DNA of 64,000 nucleotides from an uncultured Azospirillum sp. (GTDB lineage: Bacteria > Pseudomonadota > Alphaproteobacteria > RF32 > CAG-239). Within the stretch, counting starts at the first letter, position 1. Each line of letters begins with the position of its first letter. This document shows positions 8,993 through 18,900 of this stretch, piece by piece. The stretch is from the NCBI GenBank assembly GCA_900542055.1, contig UQMA01000004.1:1-64000 (forward strand), written 5' to 3'. A program made the translations under genes and the position numbers. A model generated the notes under the pieces. The model saw nothing but the letters and a program-made list of their open reading frames with translations. It was not told where the DNA came from and ran no database searches.

Positions 8993-10192
8993 ATGGATAT
9001 TCACGAATATCAGGCAAAACAGCTTTTAAGCGCAAACGGAATTAAAATTCCGAAAGGTAAAATAGCATACACTCCAAAAGAGGCCAGAGATGTTGCCCGC
9101 CGTATTTCAGTGCGGGGGCCATGGGTTTTGAAAGCTCAAATTCATTCCGGCGCGCGTAATGGCGGACATTTTCTGGAGCAAAGAGCCGGACAATCCGGCG
9201 GAATAAGAATAGTCCATACTTTAAAGGATGTTTATTCCAATGCCGAAGAAATGTTGGGCGCAACTTTAGTAACTTCGCAAACCGGTGCTAAAGGGCGTTT
9301 GGTCAGTCGCATTTATGTGGAAGCGTATAACAAAGTCGGGCATACATTTTATTTGGGAATGGCAATAGATCGAACCTTGCCCGCCATTACCTTATTGGTG
9401 GCTAATACGCGTGATGACGATATTGTTAGTATTGTTGCAAATTCTCCTGATAAAATTTTACGCCTGCCTCTTGATTTAAATGGACCAACTCGCGCTCAAA
9501 CAAGTCAAGTAGCCGAATTTTTGAAATTGCAGAAAAAAAGCGAAGACAGTTTTCATAATTTTATCCGCGGTATGTTTAAAACTTTTGTAGCCAACGATGC
9601 TTTAATGATTGAAATCAATCCTGCGGGAGTTTTGAAAAATGGCGATATCGTTGCTTTAGATGCTAAAATATCTTTGGATGAACACGCTGCCTACCGTCAT
9701 AGCGAATACAAACATTTTCAAGATGATTATGAAACAAATACCCGTGAATTGAAATCTTTGCGTTATGGCTTTTCATATCATGAATATAACGGAAATATAG
9801 GCTGTATTGTTAACGGTGATGGCTTGGCTCTAGCTATGATGAATTTAATGAGAAACGGAGCCGATTCGATTGCCTGCACCTTAAATGTAAAAGGAAGTTT
9901 TGACCGCGATAAAATTGCTGCCGGAATAAAAATCATTGCCGGAAATCCGCGGGTGGAAGGTATAGTTATTTATATTTTAGGCGGATTTCTGCGTTGTGAT
10001 TTGATTGCAGACGGAATTATTGATGCCGCCGCTGAAGTTGGAATGAATATTCCATTGGTAGTGCGCTTGGAAGGAACAAACCGTGATGAAGCCTGTGATG
10101 CTTTGAAACAGGCAAAGCTTCCTTTAATTATGGCTGATACAATGGAAGATGCGGTCGATAAAATTTTGACAGCGGTGGATATGGAGGAATAA
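8993..10192 (+). CDS. Divergent succinyl-CoA synthetase beta-like subunit (SucC paralogue)
   Basis: A 399-residue ATP-grasp protein collinear with SucC (MDIHEYQAKQLL start, LMIEINPAG, LDAKI, GGFLRCDLIADGII, VVRLEGTN). ATP-grasp ligands appear kept: Lys in VLKAQ, Glu in IYVEAY, Asn in EINP, Asp in LDAK. However, the phosphohistidine-side motif FLDVGGGA of E. coli SucC reads TLNVKGSF here, and the glycine-rich loop after IHSGAR carries an insertion. It is one base-overlapped with the sucD-like gene. Both partners show coordinated changes, so the pair may no longer be an ordinary succinyl-CoA synthetase. Neighbours are sufE and comF, not TCA-cycle genes. Confidence 0.8.
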   Translation: MDIHEYQAKQLLSANGIKIPKGKIAYTPKEARDVARRISVRGPWVLKAQIHSGARNGGHFLEQRAGQSGGIRIVHTLKDVYSNAEEMLGATLVTSQTGAKGRLVSRIYVEAYNKVGHTFYLGMAIDRTLPAITLLVANTRDDDIVSIVANSPDKILRLPLDLNGPTRAQTSQVAEFLKLQKKSEDSFHNFIRGMFKTFVANDALMIEINPAGVLKNGDIVALDAKISLDEHAAYRHSEYKHFQDDYETNTRELKSLRYGFSYHEYNGNIGCIVNGDGLALAMMNLMRNGADSIACTLNVKGSFDRDKIAAGIKIIAGNPRVEGIVIYILGGFLRCDLIADGIIDAAAEVGMNIPLVVRLEGTNRDEACDALKQAKLPLIMADTMEDAVDKILTAVDMEE

Positions 10193-11064
10193 TGGCGATT
10201 TTAGCGGATAAAAACACCAAAGTTTTGGTTCAAGGCATAACCGGCACTCAGGCCTCTTTCCATGTTCGCCGTTCAATTGACTACGGTACACAAATTGTTG
10301 CCGGTGTAACTCCGGGAAAAGGCGGAATGTTTCATCTCGGCGTTCCTGTTTTTGATACCGTAAAAGAGGCCGTTGCCGAAACGGGAGCAGAAGCTTCGAT
10401 TGTTTTTGTTCCGGCGCAGGCGGTTAAATCGGCGGTCAGTGAAGCGGCAAAAGCCGGAATAAAGTTAGTCGTCTGTATCTCTGATAATGTTCCGGTCAGA
10501 GATATGCTTGAAATCAGAAATATTTTAAAAGGAACAAATACCCGCCTAATCGGTCCGAATACTCCGGGGATGATAACGCCGGAAGAAGCAAGACTTGGAA
10601 CTTTTCCCGAAAATATCCATAACCGCGGAAATATAGGAATTGTTTCAAGATCTTCAACTTTAACTTATGAAGCGGTGTTGGAAACGCGCCGTGCCGGATT
10701 AGGTCAGTCAACGGTCATAGGTTTGGGGGATGATATGGTTATCGGGATGGATTTTGTCGAAACCTTAAAATTGTTTCATGAAGATGATAATACAAAAGCG
10801 ATTGTTTTAATCGGACAAATGAGCGGACAATTTGAAGAACAAGGGGCGCAGTGGTATGCCTCATGCAAAAATCCTAAACCGGTTATAGGATTTGTTGCAG
10901 GAAACGATTTAACCTTCAGTCGGCATGTCGGTTACGCCGGTGATGTTATTACCCGCGGGCGCATAACAGCCGAAGGAAAGAAAAAAACAATGTCAGATGC
11001 CGGAATTGACGTTGTGGATAATATAAATCAAATTCATGAAAAATTGGCTGATTTATTTAAATAG
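10192..11064 (+). CDS. Divergent succinyl-CoA synthetase alpha-like subunit lacking the catalytic His (SucD paralogue)
   Basis: A 290-residue protein collinear with SucD: the CoA-binding Rossmann part (GITGTQASFHV, TPGKGG) and ligase part (IGPNTPGMITPEE, IVSRSSTLTYEAV) are present. The phosphorylated histidine of E. coli SucD (His246 in RMGHAGA) is Tyr248 here (RHVGYAGD, bases 10933-10935), and the Glu that positions it (Glu208 in GEIGG) is Gln209 (GQMSG). Without the phosphohistidine, the known acyl-phosphate/CoA mechanism cannot run as described. The ORF is intact, tightly coupled to its beta partner and well conserved elsewhere, so a changed function rather than decay is inferred. A His lies three residues before the Tyr, so register should be checked by alignment. 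Confidence 0.8.
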   Translation: MAILADKNTKVLVQGITGTQASFHVRRSIDYGTQIVAGVTPGKGGMFHLGVPVFDTVKEAVAETGAEASIVFVPAQAVKSAVSEAAKAGIKLVVCISDNVPVRDMLEIRNILKGTNTRLIGPNTPGMITPEEARLGTFPENIHNRGNIGIVSRSSTLTYEAVLETRRAGLGQSTVIGLGDDMVIGMDFVETLKLFHEDDNTKAIVLIGQMSGQFEEQGAQWYASCKNPKPVIGFVAGNDLTFSRHVGYAGDVITRGRITAEGKKKTMSDAGIDVVDNINQIHEKLADLFK

Positions 11065-11790
11065 ATGCTGGCTCACATATTAGATTGCTTTTTGGATTTT
11101 ATTTTGCCCCGCCGTTGTTTAAAATGCGGAAAAGTGCTTTCTGAGCCAAATTATCTTTGTCCGGAATGTTTTAAATCCATTAATTTTATCACTCCGCCTT
11201 ATTGCAAAAAATGCGGGCATCCGCTTTTTGAAGAAAACGATGAAAGTAAAATGCTTTGCTCAGGTTGTGCAGGGCGTAAACGCAGCTTTTACCGTTTGTC
11301 GCGTTCAGCAATGTTTTATGATGAAAGTAATAAAAATTTAATTTTAGGATTTAAATTTCTGGATAAGACTGAAAATGCAGGTTTGTTGGCGGCAATGTTA
11401 AAAGTAGCCGGTGCCGACATTTTTGAACAAGGGGCCGATGTTTTAATTCCTGTGCCTTTGCATTATACCAGATTGATAAAACGCCGCTACAACCAATCAT
11501 CATTATTAGCGGAAAAATTAGGAAAAATGATAAATTTGCCGGTGGATAATTTTTCACTTGTAAGACATAAAAGAACACGGCCTCAAACAGAATTTTCAGG
11601 GCGTGACAGAGTCGGAAACGTAAAAGATGCTTTCAGTGTAAAATATCCCGAACGTGTTAAAGGAAAACGCGTTATCTTGATTGATGATGTTATGACGACC
11701 GGTTCAACGCTGAAAGAATCTGCGCGCGCTTTACGCAAAGCAGGAGCAAAATCTATAGATATTTTGACGGTTGCCAGAGTAATAGATTAA
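11065..11790 (+). CDS. comF: ComF-family phosphoribosyltransferase-like protein
   Basis: A 241-residue ComF: an N-terminal double zinc-ribbon (CLKCG, CPEC, CKKCG, CSGC) then a type I PRTase domain with the PRPP loop VILIDDVMTTGSTL and the PVPLHYTRLIKRRYNQS motif typical of ComF/GntX. Homologues take part in DNA uptake in naturally competent bacteria; their enzyme activity is not established. It begins immediately after the sucD-like stop, and its stop overlaps the rubredoxin stop on the other strand. Confidence 0.9.
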   Translation: MLAHILDCFLDFILPRRCLKCGKVLSEPNYLCPECFKSINFITPPYCKKCGHPLFEENDESKMLCSGCAGRKRSFYRLSRSAMFYDESNKNLILGFKFLDKTENAGLLAAMLKVAGADIFEQGADVLIPVPLHYTRLIKRRYNQSSLLAEKLGKMINLPVDNFSLVRHKRTRPQTEFSGRDRVGNVKDAFSVKYPERVKGKRVILIDDVMTTGSTLKESARALRKAGAKSIDILTVARVID

Positions 11791-11927
11791 CGCAGTTCAA
11801 AAAAATCTTTTCCAACTCCGCAAATCGGACAAAACCAGTCTTCCGGCAAATTTTCAAAAGGAATATCTCCGTCATAAACATAGCCGCAGACAGTGCAAAC
11901 CCATTGCTTCTTATTGTTTTCGTTCAT
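11787..11927 (-). CDS. Rubredoxin
   Basis: A 46-residue protein with the two CxxC iron-binding knuckles, CTVCGYVYDG and CPICGVGK, and the DWFCP aromatic motif of rubredoxins. It carries one iron on four cysteines and transfers single electrons in the cytoplasm, often to rubrerythrin or superoxide reductase in anaerobes. Start is ATG (complement 11925-11927) with GGAG upstream. The gene is convergent with comF, overlapping by four bases. No redox partner gene is adjacent. Confidence 0.92.
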   Translation of the reverse strand: MNENNKKQWVCTVCGYVYDGDIPFENLPEDWFCPICGVGKDFFELR

Positions 11928-11981
11928 TTTTGTTTCTCCATGTTTATTATATGGAGAAATATAAGCGCAATGGGCATAAAT

Positions 11982-12191
11982 TCAATAATGCGGCGGCGGA
12001 GTTTCTTCACTTAAAGGTTTTACGGTATCTTCTTTTAGCGCTTCTAACAAGATTTTGTTTTGAGCTGATAAGCGGTCGATGATTTTACCTTGCTCAATTA
12101 CCACACTGTTTAATTCATCAAGAATTTTTTCCTGATTGGCCAAATTGATTTCAATATCAATAAGTCGTTGTTCTAAAATTTTTTCTTCCAT
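11982..12191 (-). CDS. slyX: SlyX-family coiled-coil protein
   Basis: A 69-residue protein that is almost wholly heptad-like helix and ends in EETPPPHY, the proline-rich PPHY tail characteristic of SlyX. Function is unknown across the family. It sits upstream of the rubredoxin gene on the same strand, 54 bases away, and diverges from the amidohydrolase gene at 12246. Confidence 0.85.
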   Translation of the reverse strand: MEEKILEQRLIDIEINLANQEKILDELNSVVIEQGKIIDRLSAQNKILLEALKEDTVKPLSEETPPPHY

Positions 12192-12245
12192 AATTACGCA
12201 AACTGTTTTAAATTACACAAATATAAAATAAAACAGGAAACAAAA

Positions 12246-13508
12246 ATGTCAATTTTAATTAAAAATGTTTTACACAACGGACAAAAAACCAATGTGTACA
12301 TAAAAAATAACCGATTTGCCAAAATTGCTCAGAATTTTGAAGAAAAAGCCGATTGTGTTATAGATGGTTCGCATAAAGCAATTTCGCCGGCTTTTTATAA
12401 TACGCACAATCATGCTGCAATGTCTATTTTGCGCGGCTATAGTGATGATAAGCCTTTGTTCGAATGGCTAAGCAAAGATATTTGGCCGATTGAAGATAAA
12501 TTGACGCCTGAAGATATTTATACGGCCAGCCGCTTAGCCTTGCTTGAAATGATTAAATCTGGAACGGTTTTTTTTGCTGATATGTATTTTTTTGGAGAAC
12601 AGACAATGCGTGCGGTTGCTGAAATGGGAATGCGCGCTGCGGTTTCCCGAGTGGAAATGGATATGTTTGATGCGGCAAAATTTGAACAAAAAAAAGCAGA
12701 TACAATCAATTTTATTAAAAGTGTAAATCCCTGTCCCGAAAGAATAATCAAATGTTTATCCTGTCATGCCGTTTATACTGTTTCCGATGATTTGTTCCGC
12801 TATGCTGCAAAAGTTGCTGAAGAGCAGGGGTGGTATATGCAAATTCACGTTTCAGAAACTAAGCAGGAAGTTGAAGAATGTATGAAAAAATGCGGAATGT
12901 CTCCGGTGGCAAAACTTGACAGTTTGGGACTTTTAACCCCCAAAACCGTGTTGGCTCATGCTGTTCACCTGTCAAATGAAGATATTGATTTAATCAAAAA
13001 ACGCGGATGTTGTATTTCTACCAATCCGACTTCCAATTTAAAATTAAATTCGGGATTGTTTATGTTTAAACACTTGTTTAGTGAAATGCCTGATAAAATT
13101 ACACTGGGAACTGATGGAGCCAGTTCTAATAACAATTTAAGTATGATTGAAGCGATGAAAATTTGTTCTTTGGCAGCTAAGGTCGAAGCAAATTCCGCTT
13201 TAGCCGGAACGGCGGAAGAAATATTTACCGCAGCGACACGTAACGGCGCCCGTGCGTTCGGACTTGATGCCGGAGAAATAAGAGAAGGGGCTTTGGCCGA
13301 CTGTCTGTTGCTTGATCTTAGAAATCCGTTTTTGACGCCGAATTATAATTTGATTTCAAATTTAGTTTATGCTGCTGACAGTTCCTGCATCAGTGATGTG
13401 ATTTGCGATGGAAAAATAATTATGGAAAACGGAAAAGTTGCTGAAGAAGATGAAATTATCGATTCAGCTTTCTGTTTGGCTGATAAAATAAAAATGTTAA
13501 AAAAATAA
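12246..13508 (+). CDS. Amidohydrolase, probable S-adenosylhomocysteine/methylthioadenosine-type deaminase
   Basis: A 420-residue metal-dependent hydrolase of the TatD/ATZ-like amidohydrolase superfamily. Visible metal ligands: THNH (strand 1), His in IHVSETKQE, His in LAHAVHLS, and Asp in TLGTDGASSNNNLSM. The LRGYSDDKPLFEWL segment and the last motif match MtaD/SsnA-type deaminases, which deaminate SAH, methylthioadenosine or guanine-like compounds. Substrate is inferred from overall resemblance only. Single gene, good spacing on both sides. Confidence 0.82.
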   Translation: MSILIKNVLHNGQKTNVYIKNNRFAKIAQNFEEKADCVIDGSHKAISPAFYNTHNHAAMSILRGYSDDKPLFEWLSKDIWPIEDKLTPEDIYTASRLALLEMIKSGTVFFADMYFFGEQTMRAVAEMGMRAAVSRVEMDMFDAAKFEQKKADTINFIKSVNPCPERIIKCLSCHAVYTVSDDLFRYAAKVAEEQGWYMQIHVSETKQEVEECMKKCGMSPVAKLDSLGLLTPKTVLAHAVHLSNEDIDLIKKRGCCISTNPTSNLKLNSGLFMFKHLFSEMPDKITLGTDGASSNNNLSMIEAMKICSLAAKVEANSALAGTAEEIFTAATRNGARAFGLDAGEIREGALADCLLLDLRNPFLTPNYNLISNLVYAADSSCISDVICDGKIIMENGKVAEEDEIIDSAFCLADKIKMLKK

Positions 13509-13597
13509 AACTCCTGCCGTTGAAAATTACAAAACCATGCTTAAATCCAAATAGCCGCATGGGCGACATGTTTTAATTATATTACAAAGGAACTAAC

Positions 13598-13810
13598 ATG
13601 CTAAATGGAACAGTAAAATGGTTTAACAACAAAAAAGGTTATGGATTTATAAAAACACCGGCAAATGAAAAAGATATTTTTGTTCATATTACCGCAGTTC
13701 AAAAATCAGGATTGGAACGTATTAGCGAAGGGCAGGAGCTTTCTTTTGAAATTATTCCGGATAAGGTTGGCCGTCCGGAGGCGCATAATATCAGCATATT
13801 GAGAAATTAA
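13598..13810 (+). CDS. Cold-shock-domain protein (CspA family)
   Basis: A 70-residue single cold-shock domain with RNP1 KGYGFI and RNP2 DIFVHI, starting MLNGTVKWFNNKKGYGF. It binds single-stranded RNA/DNA and acts as an RNA chaperone. ATG has AAGGA upstream. The 89-base leader region upstream (13509-13597) is AT-rich with no obvious terminator. Confidence 0.95.
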   Translation: MLNGTVKWFNNKKGYGFIKTPANEKDIFVHITAVQKSGLERISEGQELSFEIIPDKVGRPEAHNISILRN

Positions 13811-13877
13811 AGCTTGATTATGCGAAAATAATTTAATACAACACCAAGCATTGTTCATTTTTATAAAAGGATAAATA

Positions 13878-14432
13878 ATGCTTGGCGTTGTTTTGTTGGC
13901 TTTTGCTCTTTCAGCCGACGCTTTTACCGTGGCTTTTTCGTATGGGTTAATCTTAAAAAAGAAAACTTTGCACAATGGTCTGAAACTCGGAGCAGCGACG
14001 GGTTTGGGACAGTTTGTTTTTCCGATTATCGGCTGGCTGGCCACAGGATCTGTCCATAAGTATATTGAAGCCGTTGACCATTGGCTGGCATTTACCGTGT
14101 TTTTTATTTTGGGACTAAACGTTATAATTGCGGCTCTTCGCGGTGAAGATGAAAATGTTAAATTGCCTAAAAAATTAACCTTGAAAACTTTGTTTGTTAT
14201 CGGTGTGGCAACCAGTATTGATGCTTGTGTGTCAGGTATTAGCCTTTATTTTATGCCGGTAAATATTATCGCTTCAGCGCTGGTTATCGGATTGATTTGT
14301 TTTGTTTGCACGCTGTGCGGCTTCTGTGCCAGTTGTTGTTTGAAAAAATTGCCGACCAAAGTTATGCAGATTGCAGCCGGCATTATTTTGATATTACTTG
14401 GTTGCAAAATTTTATATGAACATTTATCATAG
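13878..14432 (+). CDS. mntP: MntP-like manganese efflux pump
   Basis: A 184-residue, six-helix inner-membrane protein. Two related halves carry the acidic transport motifs: LSADAFTVAFSYG in helix 1 and TSIDACVSGIS in the second half, as in MntP (formerly YebN). It exports Mn2+. Spacing of only 67 bases from the cold-shock gene leaves little room for a manganese riboswitch and I do not see one. Confidence 0.9.
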   Translation: MLGVVLLAFALSADAFTVAFSYGLILKKKTLHNGLKLGAATGLGQFVFPIIGWLATGSVHKYIEAVDHWLAFTVFFILGLNVIIAALRGEDENVKLPKKLTLKTLFVIGVATSIDACVSGISLYFMPVNIIASALVIGLICFVCTLCGFCASCCLKKLPTKVMQIAAGIILILLGCKILYEHLS

Positions 14433-14459
14433 AAAATATTGACTTTTCGGAGAAAAACA

Positions 14460-14786
14460 ATGAAACGGAAAATATTCGGTATATCGTTTTTAACTGCATT
14501 GCTAGCGGCATTTAACGCCAATGCTCAAGCAAAAATAGTAACCCCTGTTGTTTACACGCCAAACCAAAATGCACAGGTTGTTGTTGTGCGGGAACAAGCT
14601 CCCGTTACAACCGTAACCATAGTAAATAATGCTCATGAACCGGATGATATTTATTACATTCGCAAACCCCGTTATGATAACTATTACAGAGATGATGACG
14701 CAGTATGGTTAGTCGGAACCGCCGCTGTTGTAGGCGGAGCGGCAATAGGGTATCATCATTACCGCCATCACCGCCGCCATTATTGA
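14460..14786 (+). CDS. Small exported protein of unknown function with His/Arg-rich tail
   Basis: A 108-residue protein starting MKRKIFGISFLTALLAAFNANAQA, a clear Sec signal peptide with a likely cleavage after NANA or AQA. ATG 14460 has GGAG upstream, so I prefer it over an in-frame start at 14439. The mature part has a Val-rich strand region, a Tyr/Asp-rich stretch (DNYYRDDDAVW), a hydrophobic Gly/Ala segment and a terminal YHHYRHHRRHY. No family recognised. The His-rich end could bind metal, and the neighbour is a manganese exporter, but no link is shown. Confidence 0.7.
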   Translation: MKRKIFGISFLTALLAAFNANAQAKIVTPVVYTPNQNAQVVVVREQAPVTTVTIVNNAHEPDDIYYIRKPRYDNYYRDDDAVWLVGTAAVVGGAAIGYHHYRHHRRHY

Positions 14787-15770
14787 TTATATTGAAAGAC
14801 TTATTTGAGCTTCATTAATAATAGCTTGTCCGCCGACCGGAATAGTAAGCAAAGGCGTGCTGTGTCCAAAATCAAGGTTGGCTGTGACAGGAATTCCTTT
14901 TAGATCTTTTTCAAAGCGTTTAACCATAAATTCAAGTTGTTCCCTGCTGACTTTTGAATTTTTTTGGAATCTTCCGATTAAAATTCCTTTTACATTTTCA
15001 AAGTCAGGTTGTTGAATAAGAGCCTGAAAATTACGGGTAAAGTCAGCAATATCTGAACCTTCGGTATCTTCAATAAACAAAATTGTATCTTTTTCAAAGG
15101 CGGGGCGGAATTTTGTTCCCAGCAGCAAATTGAAAGTGCCCAAATTACCGCCAACCAAAGTGCCATTAGCTTTGCCTGTTTGCAAATACCAGTAACCTTC
15201 GTTTTTGATAAATTGGCGGTTTTGCTGATCAATGAACCATAAATCATCGCTCCATTCAGCTGAAGGCGTAAGATTATTTGTTTTATTTTCAAATAATATT
15301 TTTTTCATATTATCAATAGTGTAATCAATGCCCTTAAGCATGCCGAAAGAGCTGAAGTGCGGTCCTGAGAAAGTAATCATTCCGGTTTGAGCGTAAATGG
15401 CGTTGAGCAAAGCCGTAATATCTGAAAATCCGCAAAAAACTTTAGGATTTGCGGCAATCAGTTTGTAGTCGATTGCCGATAACAACTGGTTAGAATTGCT
15501 GCCGCCGATAGCTGTAAAAATGCCTTTGACATTTTGGTCGGCAAAGGCCTCGTGAAGATCTTCAAGTCTTTTTTCAATGCTGGTTGAACCGCTCATATCC
15601 CAATTGTCTGCGGTGGTGTTGCGTCCGAAAGTAACTTTTAACCCCATGGCTTCCAAACGTTGCCTTGCTAAATTTAAGCATTCTTCGGATAAGATTTTAA
15701 TACCGGTTGCCGGTGCAATAACTCTGATTTCATCTCCTGATTTTAAACTTTCTGGAATAATTTTTTTCAT
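14787..15770 (-). CDS. ldcA: LD-carboxypeptidase, S66 family (LdcA/MccF-like)
   Basis: A 327-residue serine peptidase. The nucleophile is Ser116 in FCGFSDITALL; the catalytic Glu is in FIEDTEG and the His in FGHSTPLL, the S66 triad order. LdcA trims the terminal D-Ala from recycled muropeptide tetrapeptides; MccF relatives instead cleave microcin C, and sequence alone cannot exclude that. Start is ATG at 15770 with an AGGAGG site; the upstream in-frame extension to 15896 is unlikely. It converges end to end with the small exported protein gene. Confidence 0.88.
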   Translation of the reverse strand: MKKIIPESLKSGDEIRVIAPATGIKILSEECLNLARQRLEAMGLKVTFGRNTTADNWDMSGSTSIEKRLEDLHEAFADQNVKGIFTAIGGSNSNQLLSAIDYKLIAANPKVFCGFSDITALLNAIYAQTGMITFSGPHFSSFGMLKGIDYTIDNMKKILFENKTNNLTPSAEWSDDLWFIDQQNRQFIKNEGYWYLQTGKANGTLVGGNLGTFNLLLGTKFRPAFEKDTILFIEDTEGSDIADFTRNFQALIQQPDFENVKGILIGRFQKNSKVSREQLEFMVKRFEKDLKGIPVTANLDFGHSTPLLTIPVGGQAIINEAQISLSI

Positions 15771-15882
15771 ATTTTCCTCCTGTTTGATAATTGTTAACCA
15801 ATATAACGCAATACTAATGCTTGTCCAACGATTTTTGGAAAAACATTTTGACAAAATAGCGCCAAAAAGAGGACAAAAATAA

Positions 15883-15911
15883 TTGACGAAGCTCAAACTT
15901 TAATATATTAT
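15883..15911 (+). promoter_or_regulatory. Sigma70-type promoter for the 1653-residue protein gene
   Basis: TTGACG at 15883-15888 and TATTAT at 15906-15911 are separated by 17 bases, close to the sigma70 consensus. The position is right to start a transcript 30-40 bases before the ATG at 15951. Confidence 0.6.
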
Positions 15912-15950
15912 TGAACAATAAAAATAGCGAAATTATTCGGAGTATTACCC

Positions 15951-18900
15951 ATGGCTGAAATTGACAATGAAATTGAAGAACTGTTAAAAACTTTATCCGG
16001 TGACTTGGAGGGGGTTTCCGGTCTTGTGGATAAGCTTTCTCAACTGTCTAACTATGGAATTGACGGTCCTTTGGTAATGCAGGTGGATGAAGCTATTAAA
16101 CGTATTCAAAACTTTGCCGAACAAAAATTGGAAAGTTTTGAAATTGAAGGCTTAACTCCTGAAGGAGCCGAAAAATATCAGCAATATTTGTACATCTCCA
16201 ATTCAAAAGAAGATGTTGATGAGCAGACGCAGGAACGAAATACTAAAATTAACGGTGAGATAGCCCCTTTGGTCGCTCAGTATGAAGAGGATACAAACTC
16301 TGGAAATATTGATGAAAATGAGGATATTGTTGCCAACGCTGAAGCTTGGGACAAAGAAACAGCCGATATTCAGCCGATTGAAGAAATAACGCATGAAGAC
16401 GGTGTTAAACGCCAACAGGTTACTAATGACTTTGAAAGTTTCGGCGGATTTTTCTCTTCTTTAGATGAAAAAACAGCAAAAGAAGTGGCTGAACTTGCGC
16501 GTTTGGAAAGTATTCAAGATTTAGCCCAAAAAGCCCCGACAGAAGATAAAGAAGCCAACAAAAAAGCTTATATCGAAAAAACAAGCGAAGTTTTGGATCA
16601 GACAGGCGTTCAGCTTTGGCAGGAATATCAAAAGCAATTATATGTTAAAGAACATCCTGAACTGCAAGGGGATTACGATTTTGCAGCTGATGAACAATTA
16701 GAGCCTAAAGTAGATAATCCAGCTGAATATATCGAGGCTATGCCTGAAGATAAAATAAAAGAGGCTGATAAACGCATTGAGAATGGTGAAGAGCTCAGCA
16801 TAACCGAAATGGCTCAAATGTGCAAAGGTCGTCCTTTATTGAATAAACCGGCTCGCCAAGAATTAATGTCGGTCATTGAAAGAGCTGGAAAAGCCGAAAA
16901 AATTGAAGGCGATGAATTGGTTGCTTTGCAGTTTTTACTCAATGAAACCAAGCGCGTTCCGGAATATAATAAATTGGCAGATAAAGAACATGTATCTTCT
17001 GCCCAAAAACATCTGGACGCTTTTCGCAGCAGATTATCAGCTGTTCGCAATTATCAAGATAAAATAAATACTCAGGCGGTTACATTTGATCATAATACGT
17101 TTTCTGATAAAGAAGTTTTGAAGTCGGCTTGGACAAATGTTTCGTGCACCCGCGGCGCGGCATTGGTGCAAAAAGCTGAGCATATGTCGCTGATGACTAA
17201 AGCCAAGGGAATTTGGGAAAAAGTAAAGGTATGGGATAAAAAACAAACCGAAAAGCATCCAAAACTATATCCTTTGGCCAAAACAATGGTTCTTAATACG
17301 ACAGTGAGCGTAACAACAGGTATTGCCGGTATGACGGCGCTTTCAGGTTATAGACTTTATAAACAGGTTAAAAACAATTATAACGATTATAAGCAAAAAG
17401 CAGAAAAAGCCAAAGCGGAAGGAAAAGAATTTCCGAAAAATTACCGCTCTTATTTCTTTTCAAAAGAAAATAAAGAGGCTGCAGTTGCAATGGGAACAAC
17501 TGCTTTATTATCAGCTGTTTCAGTCGGATTTGGTGCGGCATCGGTTGCTGAACATGGTCTAAGCTCTGTTACGGGACTGGCCGGCAGATTAGCAGAAGGT
17601 CATGCAAGCGCTGGTGGTAGCATGTTATCGGGTTTTGTTGAAAGAGTTAAAAATTTTGATTGGAAAAATGCGGCAATTTCGGCGCGTACCGCCAGTGCAA
17701 CAGCTATCAGCGTGGCATCTGGTATAGTAGCAGGAGAATTTGCTGCGCAAAAACAACGACAGTTTGAAAAACAGCTTGATACAATGCTGCAACAATATGG
17801 AGCGGAATTGCCTACGGATAAAAAAACTTTGAAATTGCGTTCAAGCGATCCGCAAGCATATATTTTAGAAGTTTTAAATCAAAATAAGCTGAATTTGAAA
17901 CAGGACAAAATAACCGAATTGAATGATATTGCCAAAAATGTTGTTATAAAACGCAAAGAAAAGAATTTTAAACGTTGGGGAACACTGGGGGGCAGTGCCA
18001 TGGGTTTGGCATTTGCCGGATTCTTCGGGGCAAAACAAGATTTGGAATCTCAGCAAGCTCAAACTTCACAGGAAACAGCTTTAAATACCGACACTGGTTT
18101 GAGAGCTGGGGCTTCCGAACAAGCCGGAGCATATTTTAATGAAAATGATGGAAATGTTACGCTCGGCGAAAAAATTAATGAAAATGACAGTATTTTGAAT
18201 ACAAAAATATACGAACAAAAAGACAGCTTTATGCAATGGAAAGAGGAACAAGCTAATCTTACGGGAGGTGAAAATTCCGATTCTCATATGTTTGAGCAGA
18301 CAGCTGCGGCTGATGGTATTGATATAAATAATTTATCATCGGAACAGCAGCATGATTTGGATATGCTGTTTAAACGCTATCCGCGGGCTGCCAGTTTGAT
18401 TTTGGAAGGCAACGCCGATCCAGCAGTTGGGGACACGCCGTCTAACGGGGTTTTAACTTCTGCAAAATTGCAAAGTATGTATGAAAGCGGACAGATAGAT
18501 GAAGCTAAACTAAAAGATATGGTCAAATTTGCCGGAGAGCATTTTGATGCCCGCGGTAACTTTACCGGACCTGATGCCGAAGCTCTGAATGCTGAAGCCA
18601 AGGCTTGGAGCAATGCTCATGCCCACAGTAATTCGGAACAGCATCACTCGACTTCAACACGTCATTCGAATGGCGGTACGCGGCTTGAAGATGTTGAAAA
18701 GCCTCAAACTTCAAATGAACCTCAGGGAAATAGTGAAACACCGGCAGCAGATGAGCCGGTGGAAGAACAAAAAACTCCTGAAAACAGTGCTGAAAACAGT
18801 GAACAGCAGCAGGAAACGCCGGTCGCGGCTGCCAATGAGCCTGTTCAGGGTGAAATTACCAAAAAAGGCATTAATCTGAAATATACTATTGAAGGCGATG

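Noticed and set aside
13811..13877. Manganese riboswitch upstream of mntP
   Set aside because: Only 67 bases are available and no yybP-ykoY-type paired elements were evident.
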